Below are positions 1 to 8,700 of a stretch of DNA of 64,000 nucleotides, piece by piece. Numbering within the stretch: the first letter of the stretch is position 1; every line of letters begins with the position of its first letter. The position numbers and the translations under genes are program-made. Below the pieces are notes generated by a model. The model was not told where the DNA came from. It was given only the letters and a program-made list of their open reading frames with translations, and ran no database searches. This DNA comes from Microvirga roseola (lineage in GTDB: Bacteria; Pseudomonadota; Alphaproteobacteria; Rhizobiales; Beijerinckiaceae), in the NCBI RefSeq assembly GCF_020866965.1, contig NZ_JAJATX010000008.1, forward strand, positions 62,001 to 126,000, read 5' to 3'.

Positions 1-973
1 GCGCGGCAACCTGTTCCGGGCGAGAGGAGGAAAAGATCAACGGTGCGCATCCGGCATTCTCCTTCACGAAGGCCTGCAGGTCCTCGGGCGATACCCTGCC
101 GTCCATGACGGCATCCACATCAATGGGAAGGACAGGATGCTCCTTGGCATGGGTCTCAACCTGGGTCAGTGTGGCGCGCGAGCAGCTGCCCACGAGGATT
201 GCCTCAGGCCCTTCGACGGCCTCCACCTGCGGCTGCCCTCCCCTTGCCAGCCCCGCCCTGATGAAGTTGCGCGGCAGGCCCAGCGCAATGCCCGAGCCTC
301 CGGTGAGGAGCTTCGCGTCCGTGCAGGACTCCCCGATGGACAGCAGATCGTCATTGGTGAGCGCATCGACGATCACGAGCCGCTGCCCCTGATCGGCCGA
401 GGATGCAAGCGCTTGTCGGGTTGCGTCGCCTCCTCGCGAAATCACGGACCAGTCGACGAGCCCGACCGGATCCGAGCATTGCCGGCCGAGCCACCGCCGC
501 AGATCGGCGTCGGTCATGGGATTGAGCGGGTGATGCTCCATGCCCGATTCGTTCAGCAGCCGGTCGCCCACGAAGAGGTGGCCCTTGTAGATCATGCGGC
601 CCGCATCCGGGAATGCGGAGCAGGCAACGACGCCCCTCACGCCGAGGCGCTGGGCCAGCGCTTCACCGACCGGGCCGATATTGCCTTGAGGCGTGGAATC
701 GAAGGTCGAGCAGTACTTGAACACGATCTGCCGGCAGCCCTGGGCCTGAAGCCATTCAAGAGCGGCCAGCGACTGGGACACGGCCTCCTGGGCGGGAATG
801 GAGCGGCTCTTCAGGGAGATGACTCCGGCCTCGACGCCCGCCGGCGCCGGCGTGGTCGGCACGCCAAGAAACTGGACCGTCCTGAGGCCGCCATCAGGGC
901 CGTAGCCCTTGGCGATCGTGTTGGCGATGTCGCTCGCCCCCGTGAAGTCGTCAGCGATCACTCCGAGCAGCAT
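1..973 (-). CDS. otnK: 3-oxo-tetronate kinase, OtnK/DUF1537 family (partial at window edge)
   Basis: Cytosolic sugar-acid kinase, predicted to phosphorylate 3-oxo-tetronates in four-carbon acid-sugar catabolism. The visible 324 codons begin MLLGVIADDFTGASD, the N-terminal signature of the four-carbon acid sugar kinase family. Further in are FKYCSTFDSTPQGN and the beginning of the nucleotide-binding half (ILVGSCSRATL). The family is usually about 420 residues, so the last 90-100 are off the left edge. The ATG at 973 follows a strong GGAGGGAG site. It is divergent from the otnI-like gene, with a shared promoter gap of about 185 bases. OtnK and OtnI are known partners, which supports the call. 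The exact substrate (erythronate or threonate derived) cannot be read from sequence. Confidence 0.88.
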   Translation of the reverse strand, partial: MLLGVIADDFTGASDIANTIAKGYGPDGGLRTVQFLGVPTTPAPAGVEAGVISLKSRSIPAQEAVSQSLAALEWLQAQGCRQIVFKYCSTFDSTPQGNIGPVGEALAQRLGVRGVVACSAFPDAGRMIYKGHLFVGDRLLNESGMEHHPLNPMTDADLRRWLGRQCSDPVGLVDWSVISRGGDATRQALASSADQGQRLVIVDALTNDDLLSIGESCTDAKLLTGGSGIALGLPRNFIRAGLARGGQPQVEAVEGPEAILVGSCSRATLTQVETHAKEHPVLPIDVDAVMDGRVSPEDLQAFVKENAGCAPLIFSSSRPEQVAA

Positions 974-1157
974 GTCAGAGTCTCCCTCCGAACCCATTAA
1001 GCGAGGGCCCGCCGCGGAAAGCAAGCGGACCAAGGCACAGAGCCCCATCCTCGATGAAGCGGCAAGCCGTCTGTATTGCAACATAGGGCAGCGTTCGTCA
1101 CAATCCCATCCTGCGCTCGCCGGCAGCGCGAAGCCCCTTGTACATCCGGATGAACCG
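974..1157. promoter_or_regulatory. Divergent otnK/otnI promoter region
   Basis: This 184-base gap lies between two start codons that point away from each other, so it must hold promoters for both genes. No clear -35/-10 pair or operator stands out. No regulator gene is adjacent inside the window. Confidence 0.45.
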
Positions 1158-1940
1158 ATGCCCCGCTTCTCAGCCAATCTCGGCTTCCTCTTCGCCGACC
1201 GCCCCGATGTGGACCGGGTTGCCGCCGCCGCGGATTCCGGCTTTGAGGCGGTCGAGATGCACTGGCCCTATCATGTTCCAGTGGCGGAGATGCGCAGCGC
1301 TCTCGCGCGAAGCCGCATGACCATGCTTGGACTGAACACCCGCGTCGGCAACGCCGCCGCAGGCGATTTCGGGCTGGGCGCCCTGCCGGGTCGCGAGAGC
1401 GAGTTCCAGGCAGCCGTGGACGAGGCCCTCTCCTATGGAAGCGGCATCGGTGCGACCGCCGTTCACTGCATGGCCGGAGCCGTCCCTCCCGGCGATCTCC
1501 ACCTGGCGGAGAACACGTTCGTCGCGAACCTGAGAGAAGCCGCCGACAAAGCAGCGCAGGCTTCCATGACGGTGCTGATCGAACCGATCAACCACCGAGA
1601 CAAGCCCGGCTACTTCCTGCACCACATCGAACAGGCTGCCGCGATCATCGGGAAGGTGGGCCGATCCAACGTCCGCCTCCTGTTCGACTGCTATCACACG
1701 CAGATCATGCAAGGGGACCTGACGAGGCGGCTGGAAACCCATCTCGGCATCATCGGGCATGTGCAGATTGCCGCCGTGCCCAGCCGCGCCGAACCCGATG
1801 AGGGCGAAGTCGACTATCGCGACATCTGCCGCACGCTCGACCGCCTCGGCTATGACGGTTGGATCGGAGCGGAGTACAAGCCGCGCGGACGCACGGAAGA
1901 TGGGCTCGGCTGGCTTGCAGCCCTGTCCGCAAGCAGGTAA
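1158..1940 (+). CDS. otnI: 2-oxo-tetronate isomerase / hydroxypyruvate isomerase family (OtnI-like)
   Basis: A 260-residue TIM-barrel sugar isomerase of the Hyi/OtnI type (AP-endonuclease-2-like barrel), the normal length for the family. It is expected to interconvert 2-oxo- and 3-oxo-tetronates, or act on hydroxypyruvate. Family hallmarks include LIEPIN around Glu142 and GAEYKP around Glu239, the two acidic positions used in metal binding and catalysis. The frame stays open upstream to 909, but similarity starts at MPRFSANLGFLF, so the ATG at 1158 is chosen. It lies divergent from the OtnK-type kinase. Together they give two of the steps that turn tetronates into dihydroxyacetone phosphate. 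The dehydrogenase and aldolase are not next to them on this side. Confidence 0.82.
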   Translation: MPRFSANLGFLFADRPDVDRVAAAADSGFEAVEMHWPYHVPVAEMRSALARSRMTMLGLNTRVGNAAAGDFGLGALPGRESEFQAAVDEALSYGSGIGATAVHCMAGAVPPGDLHLAENTFVANLREAADKAAQASMTVLIEPINHRDKPGYFLHHIEQAAAIIGKVGRSNVRLLFDCYHTQIMQGDLTRRLETHLGIIGHVQIAAVPSRAEPDEGEVDYRDICRTLDRLGYDGWIGAEYKPRGRTEDGLGWLAALSASR

Positions 1941-2030
1941 TCCGCCGGACAAGTCCATCCGGCGGCCCGGCTGGGTACCCGCTTCATCAGTAAGGTCGCC
2001 AATCCCGGCGCTGTTTCCTGGCCCGTGCGA

Positions 2031-2222
2031 TCATCCATCGGTGCCCGGCAGAAGGCGGTGGAATTCGTCCGGCGGGTGCTGAAGCCCATCCGCATCGGTG
2101 ATGATGACATCCAGCACCCCGTCAGCAAGAAGATCGTGCGCCTTCTCCACTGCCGCGGCCGCCGTCGCGCAGGTGAGCGCCACCGGCCCGTTCAGTCCCT
2201 GTCCCGTCACAACAAAGAACAT
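2031..2222 (-). CDS. Small conserved hypothetical protein (63 aa)
   Basis: A 63-residue protein beginning MFFVVTGQGLNGP, with an alanine-rich helix and a short acidic strand (DVIITDADG). I recognise the pattern as a small protein seen in Rhizobiales genomes, with no assigned function. A longer in-frame start exists, but the ATG at 2222 has a near-perfect AGGAGG site four bases upstream, which decides the start. The C-terminus meets the end of otnI across about 90 bases. There is no signal peptide or membrane segment. The small beta-alpha-beta look is only a guess from composition. Confidence 0.6.
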   Translation of the reverse strand: MFFVVTGQGLNGPVALTCATAAAAVEKAHDLLADGVLDVIITDADGLQHPPDEFHRLLPGTDG

Positions 2223-2815
2223 GTGGCCTCCTGTCGCTTTCAATGAAGACATGCAGATTAGGCGTCCCATAGCCACTGCATTTATCGAACACGATCGCCC
2301 GGCCCCTCCCAGTCCTGTTTCTCCTGCCAACGGCGAGAGGCCAATCCAGGAAATTGCGGAGAACCGAGACATGAGCTTTCAAATCGTCTCTGTTTAGTTT
2401 TGGCCGCAGGCGGCATCCGTTTCAAGGTCAACCCTGAAGCCTGTGATTTCAACTCTGTACTGCGGGTGCCGTGCATCGAGGCGCTACATTGAAGGGCTAA
2501 GTTGCCGTTCAAGCTCGGGCGGAAGGCGGATATTGGGGTAGTGAGATAGGATTGAGACCACCAGGAACTCCTGCCAGATTGCCCGCGCATTGCGGAGAGA
2601 GATCCGTCAGCTTTGCAGCAAGACGCTTGGGGATATTCCCCCTACCCGATGCGCCACCGAAGCTTGAGCTGCAGGCCTCCTGTCCACAGATGCGCCGGAA
2701 CGCAAAAATACTTGGGAATGCGCGACGAAATGGGATTGACGGCTTTAAATCCTTACTGATGAGACTAAGCGTAGACTTGGAGTCGCCAATCACAGTTCAC
2801 AGGAAGGAGCTTCTA
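2223..2815. other. Intergenic region, 593 bases, upstream of the HU gene
   Basis: No convincing gene is seen. Several short open frames exist on both strands but lack ribosome sites and read like random GC-rich sequence. A weak promoter-like pair, TTGACG at 2736-2741 and ATGAGA at 2759-2764 (17-base spacer), precedes the HU start. The AT content rises in the last 150 bases, as expected for a regulatory region. Confidence 0.4.
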
Positions 2816-3298
2816 GTGGCGAAAACTGCAACGAAGACCAAGACAGCACCGGCCCGCAAGGCCGAAACCAAAGCTTCGGGATCGAAGACTTCCGCAGCCA
2901 AGGCCAGCGCGAAGGCGCCGGCCAAGAAGAGTGCGAAGGCAGCCGCCCCCAAGGCCGCTGCGAAGGCACCGGCCAAGAAGGCGGTCAAGAGCACGGCCAA
3001 GGCCGCTGCGACGAAGGCTTCGCCGATCCTGACGCTGCGCAACATCGCCGAGAACCTGGCGGAGGCGCACGAGATGCCGAAGCGTCAGGCGAATGAGATG
3101 CTGACGCAAGTGGTCGAGATGATCACCAAGAGCCTGAAGAAGGGCGAAAAGATTCGTCTGACAGGCCTTGGGATCCTGCAGGTGCGCAAGCGCGCCGCCC
3201 GCATGGGCCGCAATCCGCAAACCGGCGACCCCGTCAAGATCAAGGCCTCGAAGAAGATCGCTTTCCGTCCTGCCAAGGACCTCAAGGAAGCCATCTGA
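2816..3298 (+). CDS. HU-family DNA-binding protein with Lys/Ala-rich N-terminal tail
   Basis: A nucleoid-associated protein of 160 residues. Residues 2-68 are almost only Lys, Ala, Thr, Ser and Pro, with repeated KAPAKK units like eukaryotic histone H1 tails. Residues 69-160 are a full HU/IHF domain, including GLGILQVRKRAARMGRNP and the arm-like segment ending IAFRPAKDLKEAI. The start is the GTG at 2816, preceded by AGGAAGGAGC. Longer in-frame openings from 2552 lack a ribosome site. HU binds DNA non-specifically and bends it. The tail should increase DNA affinity and compaction, which is inference. Tailed HU proteins are known, but the tail is C-terminal in the actinobacterial ones. Confidence 0.9.
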   Translation: MAKTATKTKTAPARKAETKASGSKTSAAKASAKAPAKKSAKAAAPKAAAKAPAKKAVKSTAKAAATKASPILTLRNIAENLAEAHEMPKRQANEMLTQVVEMITKSLKKGEKIRLTGLGILQVRKRAARMGRNPQTGDPVKIKASKKIAFRPAKDLKEAI

Positions 3299-3379
3299 TA
3301 TCCGCACCTGCGGGCTGCTCCGATCATCAGAGGGGCAGTCCGCAGCCTGCGCTGAAACGAATACCGCACACGTCCGACA

Positions 3380-3413
3380 CTCGTGCCGGGACCGGCACGA
3401 GGGCATGATGCCC
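3380..3413. repeat. Inverted repeats downstream of the HU gene
   Basis: CTCGTGCCGG at 3380-3389 pairs perfectly with CCGGCACGAG at 3392-3401 across a two-base centre. It is followed at once by GGGCATGATGCCC (3401-3413). There is no T-run, so this is a possible factor-assisted terminator or protein site rather than a classic terminator. Confidence 0.45.
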
Positions 3414-3595
3414 TCCCCGCCGCTCAAGGCCCGTCCCAAGCTCGCACTTGCAATAGAGTGACAAAAGGTGCAGTTGCTTTTGCCGCATCTTGTTGCACTA
3501 TGGACAAGCTAGGAATGGCTCGCCGTCAGGGCGAAGCGCTTCCTGGACCAACGACCGGAGCGGAACAAAAAACTCCGGCGATAGGGGGCAACAGC

Positions 3596-3850
3596 ATGAC
3601 ACACTCGGTATCGACGCCCGAGAGCCTTGATCCGTATGCGACGCTCGAGAGCATTCTGGAGGTCATCGGCCGATCCTGGCTCACGGAGGAGTGGCGCCTT
3701 GAGGATATCCGCGTTCTAGCGCAGACCGCGATTTCAGGCCGCAAGGATCAGGGTACCACGGTTCTCCGACAGGATTTGCCCGACGCCTTTGCGGTGACCA
3801 TCGAGAGCATGAACAGGGCTCTGAGGCAGATCCGGTCCTCCTCTCTCTGA
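3596..3850 (+). CDS. Small hypothetical protein (84 aa)
   Basis: An 84-residue acidic protein beginning MTHSVSTPESLDPYATLE. I do not recognise the family. It is predicted to be mostly helical (LESILEVIGRSWLTEEWRLE), with a basic C-terminus ending RQIRSSSL. It has no signal peptide or membrane segment. The ATG at 3596 follows an AGGGGGC stretch. The frame is open upstream to 3383, but that part is rich in low-probability codons. The spacing from HU and the inverted repeats between them suggest a separate transcript. Confidence 0.5.
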   Translation: MTHSVSTPESLDPYATLESILEVIGRSWLTEEWRLEDIRVLAQTAISGRKDQGTTVLRQDLPDAFAVTIESMNRALRQIRSSSL

Positions 3851-4220
3851 CATCGGTTGACGGCTCGACCTCTACAGCACCGACACATGCTTGGAGCGGT
3901 TTACGGCAGTCCGGAGAACCGCCTCCAATCCCTTGCGCTTCCTTCTCTCACACATGCGGCAGATTGTCCGAAGGGATTGAAGTCAGGCACAAAAGACTTT
4001 TGGCTTCGTAAGCTGCCTCGTAGAAACAAGAAAACTCACAAGAACGGTTGCACTGCAACCAGGGGCATAGCTACCGATGAAGCAATTAGCTATTCGTCAC
4101 GACGCGACTCTTCACGGCAGCGCGGGTTCACCTCGCCTTGACGGATAAAGGCGGATCCTTCAGACCCTGTGCCATTCCTTTTTGCGCGCACGCCCGTGCA
4201 TTCCTTCCAAAGACTTCACC
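3851..4220. other. Intergenic region, 370 bases, upstream of the RTX protease
   Basis: Less GC-rich than its surroundings, especially around 3980-4100. A 94-codon plus-strand frame is open here but has no ribosome site and unlikely composition. I see no RNA gene. The region probably carries the promoter of the metalloprotease gene. Confidence 0.4.
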
Positions 4221-5903
4221 ATGCCAGCCGCATCGACTTTCAGCTTCACCGGCAATTCATACATCGACGCCATTCTATGCGACACCCGGTGGGACACGAC
4301 GCGCCTGACCTACAGCTTTCCAACGATCGCCTCCTGCTATGGGAACGGCTATGGAGAGGGAGAGGCCTCTCACGGCTTTGGCGCCTTCAGCACTGCGCAG
4401 CAATCAGCTGCGCGGGGGATCCTGAGTCTTTATACCTCGGTCTGCGGCCTGACCTTCAAACAGGTGAATGAGACGCCCACGCAGCACGCCACCCTGCGCT
4501 TTGCGCAGTCGGATTTTCCCAGCACCGCCTGGGCCTATTTTCCGGATGCAGCTGAAAGCGGCGGAGATGTGTGGGTCAACAGGACCAGCAAGGATTACGA
4601 CAGCCCGCAGCTGGGCAACTACGCCTATTTCACCTTCGTGCACGAGATCGGCCATGCCCTCGGCCTCGACCATCCGCATGAAGGGATCGCAATGCCTGAG
4701 AGCCGTGACTCCATGGAGTACACGGTCATGAGCTATCGCTCCTATACCGGCGGCTCCACGACATCCGGCTATGCGAACGAGACCTGGGGCTACGCGCAAT
4801 CGCTCATGGTCTATGACATTGCCGCCCTGCAGCACATGTACGGCGCGAACTACGCCACGAACAGCGGCAGCACACGGTATTCCTGGAATCCGACAACAGG
4901 AGAGATGTCCGTCAACGGACGCGGCCAGGGCACGCCCGGAGGCAACCAGATCTTCCAGACCATCTGGGATGGCGGCGGCTCCGACACATACGATTTCTCT
5001 CAGTACAGGACCGGCCTGAAGATCGATCTTCAACCTGGAGCCTGGACACAGACATCCTCCGAGCAGCGCGCGAAACTTCACTGGAGCGGTTCTGAGGTGG
5101 CCGCTGGCAACATCGCCAATGCGCTTCTCTACAACAATGACAGTCGCTCCCTGATCGAGAATGCGGTTGGGGGCTCGGCTGCCGACAGCATCAAGGGCAA
5201 CATCGCGGCCAACAGGCTCATGGGAGCCGGCGGCAATGACAGGCTCTACGGCCTTGACGGCAACGACGTCCTGACCGGCGGAACGGGCAAGGACTATCTC
5301 AGCGGCGGCAGCGGATCGGATTATGCAAGCTATTCGAACGCCAAGTCGGGCGTGAAGGCCGATCTGGTTTCGGTGACCACCAATAGGGGCGATGCCCGCG
5401 GCGACAAATATTCCGGCATTGAGGGATTCTACGGCAGCAACTACGCCGACTCGCTCCACGGCAACGCCGCTGCCAACAAGATCAAGGGCCGAAGCGGGAG
5501 CGATACCCTGCTGGGACGCAGAGGAAACGATCTTCTCGATGGCGGCTCCGGCAATGACAAGCTGTATGGGCAGAGCGGAGCGGATACGCTGATCGGCGGC
5601 AGCGGAGAGGACATTTTCCTCTTCAAGACGGCAAGCCAATCGCGTGGCTCATCCACCGATACGATCAAGGACTTCAAGCGCAGCGCCGACCATATCGACC
5701 TGCGCAGCATCGACGCCAACACGTCGGCTGCCGGCAATCAGGCTTTCACCTTCATCGGCAAGGCCGGGTTTCATGGGAAGGCGGGTGAGCTGCGCTTCGC
5801 GAGCGGCCTGCTTTCGGGTGATGTGAATGGCGATGGCGTCGCGGACTTTCAGGTCAGGGTTCCCGGCCTGACCTATCTCAGCAAAGGCGACTTCTATCTT
5901 TGA
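4221..5903 (+). CDS. Serralysin-like M10 metalloprotease with RTX calcium-binding repeats
   Basis: A predicted secreted zinc metalloendopeptidase of 560 residues. The zinc motif HEIGHALGLDH lies at residues 141-151, with the Met-turn methionine near residue 170 (VMSYRSY). Glycine/aspartate-rich RTX nonapeptides that form a calcium beta-roll fall in two clusters, at about 336-370 and 423-468 (GGNDRLYG, GGSGNDKLYG). The C-terminus ends in Asp-Phe-Tyr-Leu, like the uncleaved type I secretion signal of serralysins. There is no N-terminal Sec signal, as expected for that route. No ABC/membrane-fusion/TolC secretion genes or inhibitor are adjacent, so export must use a transporter encoded elsewhere. 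The ATG at 4221 is preferred over an in-frame upstream start at 4182; neither has a strong ribosome site. Confidence 0.9.
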   Translation: MPAASTFSFTGNSYIDAILCDTRWDTTRLTYSFPTIASCYGNGYGEGEASHGFGAFSTAQQSAARGILSLYTSVCGLTFKQVNETPTQHATLRFAQSDFPSTAWAYFPDAAESGGDVWVNRTSKDYDSPQLGNYAYFTFVHEIGHALGLDHPHEGIAMPESRDSMEYTVMSYRSYTGGSTTSGYANETWGYAQSLMVYDIAALQHMYGANYATNSGSTRYSWNPTTGEMSVNGRGQGTPGGNQIFQTIWDGGGSDTYDFSQYRTGLKIDLQPGAWTQTSSEQRAKLHWSGSEVAAGNIANALLYNNDSRSLIENAVGGSAADSIKGNIAANRLMGAGGNDRLYGLDGNDVLTGGTGKDYLSGGSGSDYASYSNAKSGVKADLVSVTTNRGDARGDKYSGIEGFYGSNYADSLHGNAAANKIKGRSGSDTLLGRRGNDLLDGGSGNDKLYGQSGADTLIGGSGEDIFLFKTASQSRGSSTDTIKDFKRSADHIDLRSIDANTSAAGNQAFTFIGKAGFHGKAGELRFASGLLSGDVNGDGVADFQVRVPGLTYLSKGDFYL

Positions 5904-6019
5904 CAGTATAAGCGGCAGCGGCATTCCTTCGCCGCGCCTGCCACCTGAATGCGTCCTCACGCAGCAATGCGACTGCCGCCAGCGGCGGGTCCCGGCTGGA
6001 TTGATCGAGGCGGTTGATC

Positions 6020-6511
6020 TTAGAGGTCGGAGGCGTCGAGATAGATCCGGACGAGCCTCTCGCACCCCTCCCGGTCCTCCTCGTCGAATCGGTTCGGGCT
6101 TGGACTGTCGAGATCAAGAACGCCCAAAACCTGTCCGTCCTTGATGAGCGGCACCACGAGTTCGGAACGGGAGGCGCTGTCGCAGGCGATGTGCCCCGGG
6201 AAGGCATGAACATCCGGCACGACCACGGAGGCCTTCCGCTCCACGGCTGTCCCGCAGACCCCGCGTCCGACTGCGATGCGCACGCAGGCCGGCTTTCCCT
6301 GGAAGGGACCGAGCACGAGTCCCTCGCCGCGCATGAAGTAGAATCCCGCCCAGTTCAGGTCTGGCATGAGCCCGTAGATCAGGGCGGACATGTTGGCGGC
6401 ATTCGCGACGGCGTCGGGCTCACCCTCCAGCAGCCCGGAGAGCTGCTGGGCCAGGGAACCATAGAAACCGCGCTTATCGCCGGCGGAGGAGATGGGCTTC
6501 GCTTCGAACAT
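6020..6511 (-). CDS. msrC: Free methionine-(R)-sulfoxide reductase (GAF-domain fRMsr)
   Basis: A cytosolic repair enzyme that reduces free methionine-R-sulfoxide using thioredoxin. The 163 residues are a single GAF domain, as in E. coli MsrC/YebR. Three cysteines sit at 76, 86 and 110. The spacing of 10 and 24 equals that of the catalytic set in the E. coli enzyme, which separates this from generic GAF proteins. The NWAGFYF and SELVVPL motifs fit the family. It lies upstream of the ABC exporter on the same strand with 72 bases between them. The two could share a transcript, but no functional link is evident. Confidence 0.9.
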   Translation of the reverse strand: MFEAKPISSAGDKRGFYGSLAQQLSGLLEGEPDAVANAANMSALIYGLMPDLNWAGFYFMRGEGLVLGPFQGKPACVRIAVGRGVCGTAVERKASVVVPDVHAFPGHIACDSASRSELVVPLIKDGQVLGVLDLDSPSPNRFDEEDREGCERLVRIYLDASDL

Positions 6512-6583
6512 GGGATTCCCTTATGAGGCCTGGTCAGCCTTGTCCAGAGGAAGATAGCAGGTTGCAGAGGCTGGCTAGCGGCC

Positions 6584-8395
6584 TCATTCCGCAGCCAGAT
6601 CCGACGCGCGCTCCGCTCTCGCGAAGTCTAGTCCCTGGTGATCGCAGAGGCGGCGGTAGAGGCCGCCCTTGCGGTAGAGGCTTGCGTGGTCACCCTCCTC
6701 CACGATACGCCCCTTCTCGAAGATGAGGATGCGGTCAAGAGCACGTACCGTGGACAGGCGGTGGGCGATCACGATGGAGGTGCGCCCCATCATGAGCCGC
6801 TCCATCGCCTGCTGGATCAGCGCTTCCGATTCCGAGTCGAGGGCCGAGGTCGCCTCGTCGAGGATCAGGATCGGCGCGTCGGCCAGGAAGGCGCGGGCGA
6901 TGGCCACCCGCTGGCGCTCGCCGCCGGAGAGCTTCACGCCGCGCTCGCCAACGAGCGTGGCATAGCCTTTCGGGAGCTGCATGATGAAGTCATGCGCATT
7001 GGCGAGCCGCGCCGCACGTTCGATCTCCGCCATGCCGGAGCCGGGACGTCCATAGGCGATATTCTCGGCCAGCGTGCGGTGGAACAGGATAGGCTCCTGC
7101 TGCACGATGGCGATCTGCGCGCGCAGGGACGATTGCCGGGCTGCTGCGATGTCCTGTCCGTCGATGCGGATCTGCCCGCCCGTTACGTCGTAGAGGCGCT
7201 GGATCAGCTTGACGAGCGTGGTCTTGCCCGATCCCGAAGGACCGACGAGACCGACGCGCTCGCCCGCCCGGACGGTCAGCGAGAGGTCCCGGTAAAGCGG
7301 CTCATCGTGGCCGGCATAGTGGAAAGTGACACGGTCGAACTCCACCTCCCCCTTCCCGATCCGGATCGGGTTCGCGCCGGGGCGATCCGGCACGCCGATC
7401 GGCTCTCCGGTGATCGCAACGAGCTCCTCCATGTCGTTCACCGAACGGCGGAGGTTATTGATGTGCATGCCCACATCCCGCAAATAGCCGTGGATCACGA
7501 AATAGGCCGTCAGCACGTAAGTGAGATCACCCGGCGTCGCACGCCCCTGCCACCAGAGCCAGATCGCTGTCCCGATGATGGCCGCACGGATGCCGAGCAG
7601 CGCGATGAACTGCGCCGTGCCGCTGTTGGTGCCTCGCTGCCAGACCCGCCGCGTGCGGCTCTGCCACTTGCCGACCACCCAGGCGAGACGTTCATCCTCG
7701 CGGGTCTCCGCACCGAAGGCCTTCACGACTGCGTTGCAGCTCAGGGCATCGGCGAGCGTGCCGCCCATCCGCGTGTCCCAGGAATTCGCGAGCCGCGCTG
7801 CGGGCGCGACATAGCGCACGGCGAGAAAGCCGGTCATGACGATGTACGCGAGCGCCGACAGGGCCACGACAAGACCCATGATCGGCCAGCGCAGGCCAAG
7901 AATGAGCATCGAGCCGACGAGGACGACGAGCGAGGGCAGCAGTGCCAGCAGCAGGGTGTCATGCAGAAGGTCGAGCGCCCACATGCCGCGCGTGATCTTG
8001 CGCACGGTGGATCCTGCGAAACTGTTGGCATGCCAGTCCGTGGAGAAGCGCTGCACGCGCGCGAACGCATCCTGCGCCACGCGCCCCATGACCCGTAGCG
8101 TCAGTTCGACGATCCCGTAGAAGGCCAGATGGCGCATGACGATCATGATCAGCCCTAAGCCTGTCATGAGAGCGAAAGCGACGAGAGCCGCATGGAGGGC
8201 GTCGTCCCGAGAGCCGCCTGTGGCGATGGCGTCGACGAGCTGTCCGGCAAAGACCGGCATGAAGACGTCCGCAAGCGTGGAGACCATCATCGTCGCGACA
8301 ATGAGGACGACATAGCGCGGCTCTTCTCGCCAATGGCGGAATGTGAAACTCAATACGTCGCGGGTCGCGTCCCCGCTCTTCGTCTGCTGGGTCAT
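6584..8395 (-). CDS. ABC exporter, fused permease and ATP-binding protein
   Basis: An inner-membrane half-transporter of 603 residues, expected to work as a homodimer exporting a lipid or drug-like compound. The N-terminal part, about residues 20-320, has six membrane helices (for example VLIVATMMVSTLADVFM). The ATPase follows: Walker A GPSGSGKTT near 381-389, signature LSGGERQ near 486, Walker B ILILDEATSALD just after, and the H-loop IVIAHRLST. The length is standard for MsbA/LmrA-type proteins. No partner gene is adjacent, which favours a homodimer. The substrate cannot be deduced. Confidence 0.9.
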   Translation of the reverse strand: MTQQTKSGDATRDVLSFTFRHWREEPRYVVLIVATMMVSTLADVFMPVFAGQLVDAIATGGSRDDALHAALVAFALMTGLGLIMIVMRHLAFYGIVELTLRVMGRVAQDAFARVQRFSTDWHANSFAGSTVRKITRGMWALDLLHDTLLLALLPSLVVLVGSMLILGLRWPIMGLVVALSALAYIVMTGFLAVRYVAPAARLANSWDTRMGGTLADALSCNAVVKAFGAETREDERLAWVVGKWQSRTRRVWQRGTNSGTAQFIALLGIRAAIIGTAIWLWWQGRATPGDLTYVLTAYFVIHGYLRDVGMHINNLRRSVNDMEELVAITGEPIGVPDRPGANPIRIGKGEVEFDRVTFHYAGHDEPLYRDLSLTVRAGERVGLVGPSGSGKTTLVKLIQRLYDVTGGQIRIDGQDIAAARQSSLRAQIAIVQQEPILFHRTLAENIAYGRPGSGMAEIERAARLANAHDFIMQLPKGYATLVGERGVKLSGGERQRVAIARAFLADAPILILDEATSALDSESEALIQQAMERLMMGRTSIVIAHRLSTVRALDRILIFEKGRIVEEGDHASLYRKGGLYRRLCDHQGLDFARAERASDLAAE

Positions 8396-8700
8396 CGGCC
8401 GAACAGACCGCGCGCAAAGCGCAGCCTCTCCTGAAAGCTCGGATGAGCGGCAGACGGCAACAGCCTTCGAAGGGACGCCGGACGCCGCTCGGATCTCTGT
8501 GAAATGGGGAAGGTTTACGGGGGCGCAGGGCCTCTCAGCCCCGCATCGACAAGCCTAGCGCCTGGATGCGGGAGGTTTCGTCGGCAAGCACATGAATGCC
8601 ATGCAGTCCTCCCTCTCTTGAAAGCAAACCTTCCAGCTACTTACCGGAAACGGCGCGATTTGGCAACCAGCCGGCAAGACACGTCCTCAAAGACAGTTCC
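8396..8700. other. Intergenic region, 305 bases
   Basis: The gap between the MOSC gene and the exporter, both on the minus strand. No gene, hairpin terminator or repeat is obvious. It presumably holds the exporter promoter. Confidence 0.35.

Noticed and set aside
2509-2793. A 94-codon minus-strand frame upstream of HU
   Set aside because: No ribosome site, no recognisable family, and it covers the expected HU promoter.
3857-4141. A 94-codon plus-strand frame before the RTX protease
   Set aside because: No ribosome site; composition typical of random frames.
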